NCBI GenBank assembly: GCA_947471745.1
Contig: CANJKZ010000142.1
Span: forward strand, 2,903,501 to 2,967,500
Direction of reading: 5' to 3'
DNA length: 64,000 nucleotides
DNA from: Closterium sp. Naga37s-1
Lineage: Eukaryota > Streptophyta > Zygnematophyceae > Desmidiales > Closteriaceae
The notes beneath the pieces were generated by a model, which had not been told where the DNA came from, did no database searches, and saw nothing but the letters and a program-made list of their open reading frames with translations. The position numbers were made by a program, and so were the translations under genes. Positions 1-14,196 of the stretch are shown here, in pieces (positions within the stretch are counted from its first letter, which is position 1; every line of letters starts with the position of its first letter).

Positions 1-508
1 GAGCAGTGGGGCGGAGTTGAGGGGGGAGGTGGCAGCAGCAGGGGTGGCAGCGGGCAAGGCAAGGCGGCGTGTGCGGTTTGAGGAGGGGGAGAAGGGCCTG
101 CATGGGCTGGCAGCGCTGAGGCTGCGGCAGCACGTGCCCCCGCGCACACAGGCGGCAGCAGAGGACGGGTCGGTGGGGGGCAGCAAGGGGGGAGGGGCAG
201 AGGCAGGCGTGGGGTGGGCGGGTGGCAGGGCAAGCGATGGCGGCAGCAGCAGTGCTGGTGGGCTGGCTGGTGGAGGGCTGCTTGGGCGACCTCCCCCGTT
301 GGCGCGAGCCACTAGTGACTGCTCGTGGGAGATGCGGCGAGTGGCCTTACTGGGGGCACAGCACGGCACTCCACGCGCATCTATCGCTCACTCGCACCTC
401 AAGTTCTCAGACGCCCTGGACCAGCTCGAGCACCAGCTGGGCCAGTCCAGCCCAACCAGGGAGGACGCCGCCTCTCACGCCAACGACTGGGACGACCAAC
501 CATGCCCG
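1..508 (+). CDS. Repeat exon A (5'-truncated by window)
   Basis: The reading frame is open from the window edge to the CCG|GTGAGC donor at 508/509. It differs from exon B mainly at one residue (Ile for Ala in the PRAS-AHSH stretch). Confidence 0.5.
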
Positions 509-3500
509 GTGAGCCTCACCACTATGCTAGGCAGCAAACCACTCACTCTCTCCTTATCATTCTCTGCCCCACCTTGCCCCTTCAAATGCTGAGTGCTACG
601 TGCTCAAAACTGTATTTGAAGGCTTGGTCGAACCGAACCCGAGCCGTTTCGACCAAGGTGGTCGAGATTCGAACCCATACATGCCCACTGCTGTCTGCTC
701 AAACATTCACCTTTGTCCTTGTGGTGGTATTTGTGCCAGTCAAAACTTTATATAGGTACGATTGTATTTTAGTAGAAGCACATTCTTTGTTATGTCATTG
801 CTTGCATCTCATTGGTTGAAATTACGACAATCAGGGTCACCCAACCAACTGTGCACATCATTAGCAGACCAACTGGTTTGCCACGCATCTTGGTAGCGGG
901 TTCGGATGACTGTGGCAGTGTTACTTTCAATCTGGGAGATGAGTTGTGCTTAGGAGAAGAGGAAGATTAAGGAGGAGGAAGCCAAGAGTAGTGTCAGCAT
1001 TTAAATGATGGATTATGTTAGAAACAAATGGTGTTTGATTTAGGTCGCATAGAATTACGGGTTAAAGGTTTGGTTAAGGCGAGCAGCACGAAAGTGGTCG
1101 CACATTGACATGAGCAACAACCAAACTCAAACTGGCTATTTAAGCAAACCAGTTCGCTTTGAGCCGAACCGAATCGTCGGACCAAAAGCTTGATGTTCGA
1201 CGTTTGTGGCCGAAATTCTACCAGTTGACTCGATTTGTTTGAAGTTCAACCCGAAATGGTTCGGTTTGGCAGTAACATTTGTTATAGTCATATTTGTTCA
1301 GGTTTTTTTCTTTAGTTTTTTTTGCATGATACTGTGCAAGGGGTCGTGGAGGCAAGGAAATGGTAGGTACAGCCCAATTGTGGCTGGAGCCGGCTAATCT
1401 AGTCGAACCCAACAGAACGGTTGACTCAAGCTGCAGTCGGTTCGAGCCAAACCATTTTTACTGGAATCAATCATTCAAACGGTTTTAGAACGAACCAGTT
1501 CGTGTCGAACAGAGATGAGGTGACGCTGTTGCGTGGTTTGTGCGTATGCTGATTCAAGCCTTATCTCTCCTTATGCTGAGTGACAACAAGTTGATGGATT
1601 CTTAGCTACCTTAACTTTGCCTCTCTTCCCCTCAGCAGGTGTGGAGCTCCCAAGGGCCAGCAGCAGAGGGAAAGGCGGCAGTGGGGGCAGAGAGAGGCGA
1701 GGGTGGGGGCACAGAGGAGGTGGTGGGGAGGAAGGAGGAGGAGGAGAAGGAAGGGGTGGTTGCAGTGGGGGAGGAGGAGGAGGAGGAAGGGGTGGAGGAG
1801 AGCGAGTTGCGGGATGTGGTGGCACCCATGCCGGTGATTGGGGGGGAAGCACAGGGTGCACGTGGGGGTGGTGCGGAGAGCCGTGGGGCGGAGTTGAGGG
1901 GGGAGGTGGCAGCAGCAGGGGTGGCAGCGGGCAAGGCAAGGCGGCGTGTGCGGTTTGAGGAGGGGGAGAAGGGCCTGCATGGGCTGGCAGCGCTGAGGCT
2001 GCGGCAGCACGTGCCCCCGCGCACACAGGCGGCAGCAGAGGACGGGTCGGTGGGGGGCAGCAAGGGGGGAGGGGCAGAGGCAGGCGTGGGGTGGGCGGGT
2101 GGCAGGGCAAGCGATGGCGGCAGCAGCAGTGCTGGTGGGCTGGCTGGTGGAGGGCTGCTTGGGCGACCTCCCCCGTTGGCGCGAGCCACTAGTGACTGCT
2201 CGTGGGAGATGCGGCGAGTGGCCTTACTGGGGGCACAGCACGGCACTCCACGCGCATCTGCCGCTCACTCGCACCTCAAGTTCTCAGACGCCCTGGACCA
2301 GCTCGAGCACCAGCTGGGCCAGTCCAGCCCAACCAGGGAGGACGCCGCCTCTCACGCCAACGACTGGGACGACCAACCATGCCCGGTGAGCCTCAGCACT
2401 ATGCTAGGCAGCAAACCACTCACTCTCTCCTTATCATTCTCTGCCCCACCTTGCCCCTTCAAATGCTGAGTGCTACGTGTTCAAAACTGTATTTGAAGGC
2501 TTGGTCGAACCGAACCCGAGCCGTTTCGACCAAGGTGGTCGAGATTCGAACCCATACATGCCCACTGCTGTCTGCTCAAACATTCACCTTTGTCCTTGTG
2601 GTGGTATTTGTGCCAGTCAAAACTTTATATAGGTACGATTGTATTTTAGTAGAAGCACATTCTTTGTTATGTCATTGCTTGCATCTCATTGGTTGAAATT
2701 ACGACAATCAGGGTCACCCAACCAACTGTGCACATCATTAGCAGACCAACTGGTTTGCCACGCATCTTGGTAGCGGGTTCGGATGACTGTGGCAGTGTTA
2801 CTTTCAATCTGGGAGATGAGTTGTGCTTAGGAGAAGAGGAAGATTAAGGAGGAGGAAGCCAAGAGTAGTGTCAGCATTTAAATGATGGATTATGTTAGAA
2901 ACAAATGGTGTTTGATTTAGGTCGCATAGAATTACGGGTTAAAGGTTTGGTTAAGGCGAGCAGCACGAAAGTGGTCGCACATTGACATGAGCAACAACCA
3001 AACTCAAACTGGCTATTTAAGCAAACCAGTTCGCTTTGAGCCGAACCGAATCGTCGGACCAAAAGCTTGATGTTCGACGTTTGTGGCCGAAATTCTACCA
3101 GTTGACTCGATTTGTTTGAAGTTCAACCCGAAATGGTTCGGTTTGGCAGTAACATTTGTTATAGTCATATTTGTTCAGGTTTTTTTCTTTAGTTTTTTTT
3201 GCATGATACTGTGCAAGGGGTCGTGGAGGCAAGGAAATGGTAGGTACAGCCCAATTGTGGCTGGAGCCGGCTAATCTAGTCGAACCCAACAGAACGGTTG
3301 ACTCAAGCTGCAGTCGGTTCGAGCCAAACCATTTTTACTGGAATCAATCATTCAAACGGTTTTAGAACGAACCAGTTCGTGTCGAACAGAGATGAGGTGA
3401 CGCTGTTGCGTGGTTTGTGCGTATGCTGATTCAAGCCTTATCTCTCCTTATGCTGAGTGACAACAAGTTGATGGATTCTTAGCTACCTTAACTTTGCCTC

Positions 3501-6500
3501 TCTTCCCCTCAGCAGGTGTGGAGCTCCCAAGGGCCAGCAGCAGAGGGAAAGGCGGCAGTGGGGGCAGAGAGAGGCGAGGGTGGGGGCACAGAGGAGGTGG
3601 TGGGGAGGAAGGAGGAGGAGGAGAAGGAAGGGGTGGTTGCAGTGGGGGAGGAGGAGGAGGAGGAAGGGGTGGAGGAGAGCGAGTTGCGGGATGTGGTGGC
3701 ACCCATGCCGGTGATTGGGGGGGAAGCACAGGGTGCACGTGGGGGTGGTGCGGAGAGCAGTGGGGCGGAGTTGAGGGGGGAGGTGGCAGCAGCAGGGGTG
3801 GCAGCGGGCAAGGCAAGGCGGCGTGTGCGGTTTGAGGAGGGGGAGAAGGGCCTGCATGGGCTGGCAGCGCTGAGGCTGCGGCAGCACGTGCCCCCGCGCA
3901 CACAGGCGGCAGCAGAGGACGGGTCGGTGGGGGGCAGCAAGGGGGGAGGGGCAGAGGCAGGCGTGGGGTGGGCGGGTGGCAGGGCAAGCGATGGCGGCAG
4001 CAGCAGTGCTGGTGGGCTGGCTGGTGGAGGGCTGCTTGGGCGACCTCCCCCGTTGGCGCGAGCCACTAGTGACTGCTCGTGGGAGATGCGGCGAGTGGCC
4101 TTACTGGGGGCACAGCACGGCACTCCACGCGCATCTGCCGCTCACTCGCACCTCAAGTTCTCAGACGCCCTGGACCAGCTCGAGCACCAGCTGGGCCAGT
4201 CCAGCCCAACCAGGGAGGACGCCGCCTCTCACGCCAACGACTGGGACGACCAACCATGCCCGGTGAGCCTCAGCACTATGCTAGGCAGCAAACCACTCAC
4301 TCTCTCCTTATCATTCTCTGCCCCACCTTGCCCCTTCAAATGCTGCGTGCTACGTGTTCAAAACTGTATTTGAAGGCTTGGTCGAACCGAACCCGAGCCG
4401 TTTCGACCAAGGTGGTCGAGATTCGAACCCATACATGCCCACTGCTGTCTGCTCAAACATTCACCTTTGTCCTTGTGGTGGTATTTGTGCCAGTCAAAAC
4501 TTTATATAGGTACGATTGTATTTTAGTAGAAGCACATTCTTTGTTATGTCATTGCTTGCATCTCATTGGTTGAAATTACGACAATCAGGGTCACCCAACC
4601 AACTGTGCACATCATTAGCAGACCAACTGGTTTGCCACGCATCTTGGTAGCGGGTTCGGATGACTGTGGCAGTGTTACTTTCAATCTGGGAGATGAGTTG
4701 TGCTTAGGAGAAGAGGAAGATTAAGGAGGAGGAAGCCAAGAGTAGTGTCAGCATTTAAATGATGGATTATGTTAGAAACAAATGGTGTTTGATTTAGGTC
4801 GCATAGAATTACGGGTTAAAGGTTTGGTTAAGGCGAGCAGCATGAAAGTGGTCGCACATTGACATGAGCAACAACCAAACTCAAACTGGCTATTTAAGCA
4901 AACCAGTTCGCTTTGAGCCGAACCGAATCGTCGGACCAAAAGCTTGATGTTCGACGTTTGTGGCCGAAATTCTACCAGTTGACTCGATTTGTTTGAAGTT
5001 CAACCCGAAATGGTTCGGTTTGGCAGTAACATTTGTTATAGTCATATTTGTTCAGGTTTTTTTCTTTAGTTTTTTTTGCATGATACTGTGCAAGGGGTCG
5101 TGGAGGCAAGGAAATGGTAGGTACAGCCCAATTGTGGCTGGAGCCGGCTAATCTAGTCGAACCCAACAGAACGGTTGACTCAAGCTGCAGTCGGTTCGAG
5201 CCAAACCATTTTTACTGGAATCAATCATTCAAACGGTTTTAGAACGAACCAGTTCGTGTCGAACAGAGATGAGGTGACGCTGTTGCGTGGTTTGTGCGTA
5301 TGCTGATTCAAGCCTTATCTCTCCTTATGCTGAGTGACAACAAGTTGATGGATTCTTAGCTACCTTAACTTTGCCTCTCTTCCCCTCAGCAGGTGTGGAG
5401 CTCCCAAGGGCCAGCAGCAGAGGGAAAGGCGGCAGTGGGGGCAGAGAGAGGCGAGGGTGGGGGCACAGAGGAGGTGGTGGGGAGGAAGGAGGAGGAGGAG
5501 AAGGAAGGGGTGGTTGCAGTGGGGGAGGAGGAGGAGGAGGAAGGGGTGGAGGAGAGCGAGTTGCGGGATGTGGTGGCACCCATGCCGGTGATTGGGGGGG
5601 AAGCACAGGGTGCATGTGGGGGTGGTGCGGAGAGCAGTGGGGCGGAGTTGAGGGGGGAGGTGGCAGCAGCAGGGTTGGCAGCGGGCAAGGCAAGGCGGCG
5701 TGTGCGGTTTGAGGAGGGGGAGAAGGGCCTGCATGGGCTGGCAGCGCTGAGGCTGCGGCAGCACATGCCCCCGCGCACACAGGCGGCAGCAGAGGACGGG
5801 TCGGTGGGGGGCAGCAAGGGGGGAGGGGCAGAGGCAGGCGTGGGGTGGGCGGGTGGCAGGGCAAGCGATGGCGGCAGCAGCAGTGCTGGTGGGCTGGCTG
5901 GTGGAGGGCTGCTTGGGCGACCTCCCCCGTTGGCGCGAGCCACTAGTGACTGCTCGTGGGAGATGCGGCGAGTGGCCTTACTGGGGGCACAGCACGGCAC
6001 TCCACGCGCATCTGCCGCTCACTCGCACCTCAAGTTCTCAGACGCCCTGGACCAGCTCGAGCACCAGCTGGGCCAGTCCACCCCAACCAGGGAGGACGCC
6101 GCCTCTCACGCCAACGACTGGGACGACCAACCATGCCCGGTGAGCCTCAGCACTATGCTTAGGCAACAAACCACTCACTCTCTCCTTATCATTCTCTGCC
6201 CCACCTTGCCTTGCCCCTTTAAAATGTTGAGTGGTACGTGCTCAAAACTGTAATTGAAGGCTTGGTCCAATCGAAACCGAGCCGGTTCGACCAAGGTGGT
6301 CGGGATTCGAACCCGTACATACCCACTGCTGTCTGCTCAAACATTCACCTTTGTCCTTGTGGTGGTATTCTTGCTCGTCATCAAAACTTCATATAGGTAC
6401 GTACGTACGATACGACGAACGATTGTATTTTTGTTCTTAACTTTCTCCTACTTCTCATATTCTTCCCTCTTGTTTCTATTAAGACTGGTATCATATTAGC

Positions 6501-9500
6501 ACTGGCAGTACTTTCGTGCTGCTCGCTCTTTGAACCTTAAATATTTTAACTTTATCGCCCTAAATCTATCACTCACATCTCTTACCGCTTCCTCTTTCAA
6601 TCACACCTTGACAAAATTCTTAGCTCCGTCCTCGCTCGCATCTCTTCTTCGAAACACAACTCATCTCCTAGGTTGAAATTACGACACTCAGTGTCACCCA
6701 ACTAGCTGCGAACACAAGTGGCAAACCATGACCTCATGTCATGGTTGGTTATGGTTTGCTACTCATCTTGGTAGCCGGGTTGGGTGACCCTAACTGTGGT
6801 ACTTTCAATCTGGGAGATGAGTTGTGCATAGGAGAAGAGGAAAGTGCAAGGAGGAGGGAGCCAATAATATAATGTCAGCATATGATTGAAGGATGAGGAG
6901 TATATTAGAAACCAAGGGTGTTTGATTTAGGTCGTATAGCGTTTCAAGTCCAATTCAAGGTCTGGAGCGAGCAGCACTTCAGTACTCGCACGTAGACATG
7001 AGGAACAAGTCAATCCAAACCGGTTATTTATAGCAAACAGGTTTTATTCGAGTAGAACCGAATCGAGGAATTGCAAGCTTGAGGTTTCACATTTGTGGTG
7101 TAACTTCTTCCAGTCCGAGTCGGCTTGTTTGAACTTTGACCGGACCTGGTTCGGTTCGGCATGAAGATTTGTAATAATCATACCTGTTCACGTGTGTGTG
7201 TTTGTGTGCGTTGTTGTTGTTGTTTTTTTTTTTTTTTTTTTTTTTTTTTGTGATGATGATACTGTGAGAGGGGTCGTGGGGATAAGAAAAACTAGGTATG
7301 GCCCAGTCGTGGCTCGATTCGATGCGCCTCAGGCCAATTTAGTTCAACCGAACCGGCGAGTTGACTCGAGCTGCATCGGTTCCAGCCGAACCATTTTAAT
7401 ATACCTATATATACATCTATGTATACATCTATAGATATACATATATATATATCTATATATATCTATATATCTACATATATCAGAGCGGTTTCAGAACGAG
7501 CTTGTTTGTGTCGAACCTAAGTGAGGTCGGCACCATGCTCATCTCTATTTGCACGCTATCGCTAATCTTCTCATCCTGATGGGTGCGTGGTTTATGCGTG
7601 TGCTGAATCAGGCCTACTCCATTTTTATGAAGAGTGACAATAGGCTAAATATTTGTCAGATTTTATAACTTTGCCTCTCTTCCCCTCCACGCAGCAGGTG
7701 TGGAGCTCCCAAGGGCCAGCAGCAGAGGGAAAGGCGGCAGTGGGGGCAGAGGGAGGCGAGGGTGGGGGCACAGAGGAGGTGGTAGGGAGGAAGGAGGAGA
7801 AGGAGAAGGAAGAGGTGGTTGCAGTGGGGGAGGAGGAGGAGGAAGGGGTGGAGGAGAGCGAGTTGCGGGATGTGGTGGCACCCATGCCGGTGATTGGGGG
7901 GGAAGCACAGGGTGCATGTGGGGGTGGTGCGGAGAGCAGTGGGGCGGAGTTGAGGGGGGAGGTGGCAGCAGCAGGGTTGGCAGCGGGCAAGGCAAGGCGG
8001 CGTGTGCGGTTTGAGGAGGGGGAGAAGGGCCTGCATGGGCTGGCAGCGCTGAGGCTGCGGCAGCACGTGCCCCCGCGCACACAGGCGGCAGCAGAGGACG
8101 GGTCGGTGGGGGGCAGCAAGGGGGGAGGGGCAGAGGCAGGCGTGGGGTGGGCGGGTGGCAGGGCAAGCGATGGCGGCAGCAGCAGTGCTGGTGGGCTGGC
8201 TGGTGGAGGGCTGCTTGGGCGACCTCCCCCGTTGGCGCGAGCCACTAGTGACTGCTCGTGGGAGATGCGGCGAGTGGCCTTACTGGGGGCACAGCACGGC
8301 ACTCCACGCGCATCTGCCGCTCACTCGCACCTCAAGTTCTCAGACGCCCTGGACCAGCTCGAGCACCAGCTGGGCCAGTCCACCCCAACCAGGGAGGACG
8401 CCGCCTCTCACGCCAACGACTGGGACGACCAACCATGCCCGGTGAGCCTCAGCACTATGCTTAGGCAACAAACCACTCACTCTCTCCTTATCATTCTCTG
8501 CCCCACCTTGCCTTGCCCCTTCAAAATGTTGAGTGGTACGTGCTCAAAACTGTAATTGAAGGCTTGGTCCAATCGAAACCGAGCCGGTTCGACCAAGGTG
8601 GTCGGGATTCGAACCCGTACATACCCACTGCTGTCTGCTCAAACATTCACCTTTGTCCTTGTGGTGGTATTCTTGCTCGTCATCAAAACTTCATATAGGT
8701 ACGTACGTACGATACGACGAACGATTGTATTTTTGTTCTTAACTTTCTCCTACTTCTCATATTCTTCCCTCTTGTTTCTATTAAGACTGGTATCATATTA
8801 GCACTGGCAGTACTTTCGTGCTGCTCGCTCTTTGAACCTTAAATCTTTTAACTTTATCGCCCTAAATCTATCACTCACATCTCTTACCGCTTCCTCTTTC
8901 AATCACACCTTGACAAAATTCTTAGCTCCGTCCTCGCTCGCATCTCTTCTTCGAAACACAACTCATCTCCTAGGTTGAAATTACGACACTCAGTGTCACC
9001 CAACTAGCTGCGAACACAAGTGGCAAACCATGACCTCATGTCATGGTTGGTTATGGTTTGCTACTCATCTTGGTAGCCGGGTTGGGTGACCCTAACTGTG
9101 GTACTTTCAATCTGGGAGATGAGTTGTGCATAGGAGAAGAGGAAAGTGCAAGGAGGAGGGAGCCAATAATATAATGTCAGCATATGATTGAAGGATGAGG
9201 AGTATATTAGAAACCAAGGGTGTTTGATTTAGGTCGTATAGCGTTTCAAGTCCAATTCAAGGTCTGGAGCGAGCAGCACTTCAGTACTCGCACGTAGACA
9301 TGAGGAACAAGTCAATCCAAACCGGTTATTTATAGCAAACAGGTTTTATTCGAGTAGAACCGAATCGAGGAATTGCAAGCTTGAGGTTTCACATTTGTGG
9401 TGTAACTTCTTCCAGTCCGAGTCGGCTTGTTTGAACTTTGACCGGACCTGGTTCGGTTCGGCATGAAGATTTGTAATAATCATACCTGTTCACGTGTGTG

Positions 9501-12500
9501 TGTTTGTGTGCGTTGTTGTTGTTGTTTTTTTTTTTTTTTTTTTTTTTTGTGATGATGATACTGTGAGAGGGGTCGTGGAGATAAGAAAAACTAGGTATGG
9601 CCCAGTCGTGGCTCGATTCGATGCGCCTCAGGCCAATTTAGTTCAACCGAACCGGCGAGTTGACTCGAGCTGCATCGGTTCCAGCCGAACCATTTTAATA
9701 TACCTATATATACATCTATGTATACATCTATAGATATACATATATATATATATATATATCTATATATATCTATATATCTACATATATCAGAGCGGTTTCA
9801 GAACGAGCCTGTTTGTGTCGAACCTAAGTGAGGTCGGCACCATGCTCATCTCTATTTGCACGCTATCGCTAATCTTCTCATCCTGATGGGTGCGTGGTTT
9901 ATGCGTATGCTGAATCAGGCCTACTCCATTTTTATGAAGAGTGACAATAGGCTAAATATTTGTCAGATTTTATAACTTTGCCTCTCTTCCCCTCCACGCA
10001 GCAGGTGTGGAGCTCCCAAGGGCCAGCAGCAGAGGGAAAGGCGGCAGTGGGGGCAGAGGGAGGCGAGGGTGGGGGCACAGAGGAGGTGGTAGGGAGGAAG
10101 GAGGAGGAGGAGAAGGAAGAGGTGGTTGCAGTGGGGGAGGAGGAGGAGGAAGGGGTGGAGGAGAGCGAGTTGCGGGATGTGGTGGCACCCATGCCGGTGA
10201 TTGGGGGGGAAGCACAGGGTGCATGTGGGGGTGGTGCGGAGAGCAGTGGGGCGGAGTTGAGGGGGGAGGTGGCAGCAGCAGGGTTGGCAGCGGGCAAGGC
10301 AAGGCGGCGTGTGCGGTTTGAGGAGGGGGAGAAGGGCCTGCATGGGCTGGCAGCGCTGAGGCTGCGGCAGCACGTGCCCCCGCGCACACAGGTGGCAGCA
10401 GAGGACGGGTCGGTGGGGGGCAGCAAGGGGGGAGGGGCAGAGGCAGGCGTGGGGTGGGCGGGTGGCAGGGCAAGCGATGGCGGCAGCAGCAGTGCTGGTG
10501 GGCTGGCTGGTGGAGGGCTGCTTGGGCGACCTCCCCCGTTGGCGCGAGCCACTAGTGACTGCTCGTGGGAGATGCGGCGAGTGGCCTTACTGGGGGCACA
10601 GCACGGCACTCCACGCGCATCTGCCGCTCACTCGCACCTCAAGTTCTCAGACGCCCTGGACCAGCTCGAGCACCAGCTGGGCCAGTCCACCCCAACCAGG
10701 GAGGACGCCGCCTCTCACGCCAACGACTGGGACGACCAACCATGCCCGGTGAGCCTCAGCACTATGCTTAGGCAACAAACCACTCACTCTCTCCTTATCA
10801 TTCTCTGCCCCACCTTGCCTTGCCCCTTTAAAATGTTGAGTGGTACGTGCTCAAAACTGTAATTGAAGGCTTGGTCCAATCGAAACCGAGCCGGTTCGAC
10901 CAAGGTGGTCGGGATTCGAACCCGTACATACCCACTGCTGTCTGCTCAAACATTCACCTTTGTCCTTGTGGTGGTATTCTTGCTCGTCATCAAAACTTCA
11001 TATAGGTACGTACGTACGATACGACGAACGATTGTATTTTTGTTCTTAACTTTCTCCTACTTCTCATATTCTTCCCTCTTGTTTCTATTAAGACTGGTAT
11101 CATATTAGCACTGGCAGTACTTTCGTGCTGCTCGCTCTTTGAACCTTAAATCTTTTAACTTTATCGCCCTAAATCTATCACTCACATCTCTTACCGCTTC
11201 CTCTTTCAATCACACCTTGACAAAATTCTTAGCTCCGTCCTCGCTCGCATCTCTTCTTCGAAACACAACTCATCTCCTAGGTTGAAATTACGACACTCAG
11301 TGTCACCCAACTAGCTGCGAACACAAGTGGCAAACCATGACCTCATGTCATGGTTGGTTATGGTTTGCTACTCATCTTGGTAGCCGGGTTGGGTGACCCT
11401 AACTGTGGTACTTTCAATCTGGGAGATGAGTTGTGCATAGGAGAAGAGGAAAGTGCAAGGAGGAGGGAGCCAATAATATAATGTCAACATATGATTGAAG
11501 GATGAGGAGTATATTAGAAACCAAGGGTGTTTGATTTAGGTCGTATAGCGTTTCAAGTCCAATTCAAGGTCTGGAGCGAGCAGCACTTCAGTACTCGCAC
11601 GTAGACATGAGGAACAAGTCAATCCAAACCGGTTATTTATAGCAAACAGGTTTTATTCGAGTAGAACCGAATCGAGGAATTGCAAGCTTGAGGTTTCACA
11701 TTTGTGGTGTAACTTCTTCCAGTCCGAGTCGGCTTGTTTGAACTTTGACCGGACCTGGTTCGGTTCGGCATGAAGATTTGTAATAATCATACCTGTTCAC
11801 GTGTGTGTGTTTGTGTGCGTTGTTGTTGTTGTTTTTTTTTTTTTTTTTTTTTTTTTTTTGTGATGATGATACTGTGAGAGGGGTCGTGGAGATAAGAAAA
11901 ACTAGGTATGGCCCAGTCATGGCTCGATTCGATGCGCCTCAGGCCAATTTAGTTCAACCGAACCGGCGAGTTGACTCGAGCTGCATCGGTTCCAGCCGAA
12001 CCATTTTAATATACCTATATATACATCTATGTATACATCTATAGATATACATATATATATATATATATCTATATATATCTATATATCTACATATATCAGA
12101 GCGGTTTCAGAACGAGCCTGTTTGTGTCGAACCTAAGTGAGGTCGGCACCATGCTCATCTCTATTTGCACGCTATCGCTAATCTTCTCATCCTGATGGGT
12201 GCGTGGTTTATGCGTATGCTGAATCAGGCCTACTCCATTTTTATGAAGAGTGACAATAGGCTAAATATTTGTCAGATTTTATAACTTTGCCTCTCTTCCC
12301 CTCCACGCAGCAGGTGTGGAGCTCCCAAGGGCCAGCAGCAGAGGGAAAGGCGGCAGTGGGGGCAGAGGGAGGCGAGGGTGGGGGCACAGAGGAGGTGGTA
12401 GGGAGGAAGGAGGAGGAGGAGAAGGAAGAGGTGGTTGCAGTGGGGGAGGAGGAGGAGGAAGGGGTGGAGGAGAGCGAGTTGCGGGATGTGGTGGCACCCA

Positions 12501-14164
12501 TGCCGGTGATTGGGGGGGAAGCACAGGGTGCATGTGGGGGTGGTGCGGAGAGCAGTGGGGCGGAGTTGAGGGGGGAGGTGGCAGCAGCAGGGTTGGCAGC
12601 GGGCAAGGCAAGGCGGCGTGTGCGGTTTGAGGAGGGGGAGAAGGGCCTGCATGGGCTGGCAGCGCTGAGGCTGCGGCAGCACGTGCCCCCGCGCACACAG
12701 GCGGCAGCAGAGGACGGGTCGGTGGGGGGCAGCAAGGGGGGAGGGGCAGAGGCAGGCGTGGGGTGGGCGGGTGGCAGGGCAAGCGATGGCGGCAGCAGCA
12801 GTGCTGGTGGGCTGGCTGGTGGAGGGCTGCTTGGGCGACCTCCCCCGTTGGCGCGAGCCACTAGTGACTGCTCGTGGGAGATGCGGCGAGTGGCCTTACT
12901 GGGGGCACAGCACGGCACTCCACGCGCATCTGCCGCTCACTCGCACCTCAAGTTCTCAGACGCCCTGGACCAGCTCGAGCACCAGCTGGGCCAGTCCACC
13001 CCAACCAGGGAGGACGCCGCCTCTCACGCCAACGACTGGGACGACCAACCATGCCCGGTGAGCCTCAGCACTATGCTTAGGCAACAAACCACTCACTCTC
13101 TCCTTGTCATTCTCTGCCCCACCTTGCCTTGCCCCTTCAAAATGTTGTGTGGTACGTGTTCAAAACTGTAATTGAAGGCTTGGTCGAACCGAACCCGAGC
13201 CATGCCCACTGCTGTCTGCTCAAACATTCACCTTTGTCCTTCTGGCAGTACTTTCGTGCTGCTCGCTCTCTAAACCTTAAATCCTTTAACCTTATCGTCC
13301 TAAATCAAGCACTCGTGGGTTCTAACCGCTTCCTCTTTCAATCATACCTTGACAGAATTCTTAGCTCCGTCCTCACTCACATCTCTTCGTCCAAGCACAA
13401 CTCATCTCCTAGGTTGAAATTACGACAATCAGGGTCACCCAAGTAGCTGCGAACACAAGTGGCAAACCATGACCTCATGTCATGGTTGGTTATGGTTTGC
13501 TACTCATCTTGGTAGCGGGTTGGGTGACCCTAACTGTGGTACTTTCAATCTGGGAGATGAGTTGTGCTTAGGAGAATAAGAAAGTGCAAGGAGGAGGGAG
13601 CCAATAATATTATCAGCATATGATTGAGGAAGGAGGAGTATATTAGAAACCAAGGGTGTTTGATTTAGGGCGTATAACGTTTCAAGTTCAAGGTCTGGGG
13701 CGAGCAGCACGTAAGTACTCGCACGTAGACATGAGGAACAACTCAATCCAAACCGGTAACTTGAAGCAAGCCGGTTCTATTAGAGTAGAACCGAATCGAG
13801 GAATCAAGAGCTTGAGGTTTCACATTTGTGGTGTAACTTCTTCCAGTCCGAGTCGGCTTGTTTGAACTTAAACCGGCCCTGGTTCGGTTCGGCATCAAAA
13901 TTTGTAATAATCATACCTGTTCACGTGTGTGTGTTTGTGTGCGTTGTTGTTGTTTTTTTTTTTTTTTTTTTTTTTTATGATGATACTGTGAGAGGGGTTG
14001 TGGAGATAAGAAAGACTAGGTACGGCCCAGTCGTGGCTCGATTCGATGCGCTTCAGGCCAATTTAGCTCAACCGAACCGGCGAGTTGACTCGAGCTGCAT
14101 CGGTTCCAGCCGAACCATTTTAATATACCTATATATACATCTATGTATACATCTATAGATATAC

Positions 14165-14196
<32 letters not shown>

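Larger units (their letters stand above)
1..5392 (+). repeat. Block of 1877-bp tandem units (type I introns)
   Basis: Three near-identical 1130-bp introns lie at 509-1638, 2386-3515 and 4263-5392. Each holds an antisense tRNA-like B-box stretch (around 670-690 in the first copy), a truncated right arm of the foldback repeat found complete in type II introns, and a T-rich tract. The period from B to C and from C to D is exactly 1877 bp. I see no other gene in these introns. Confidence 0.9.
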
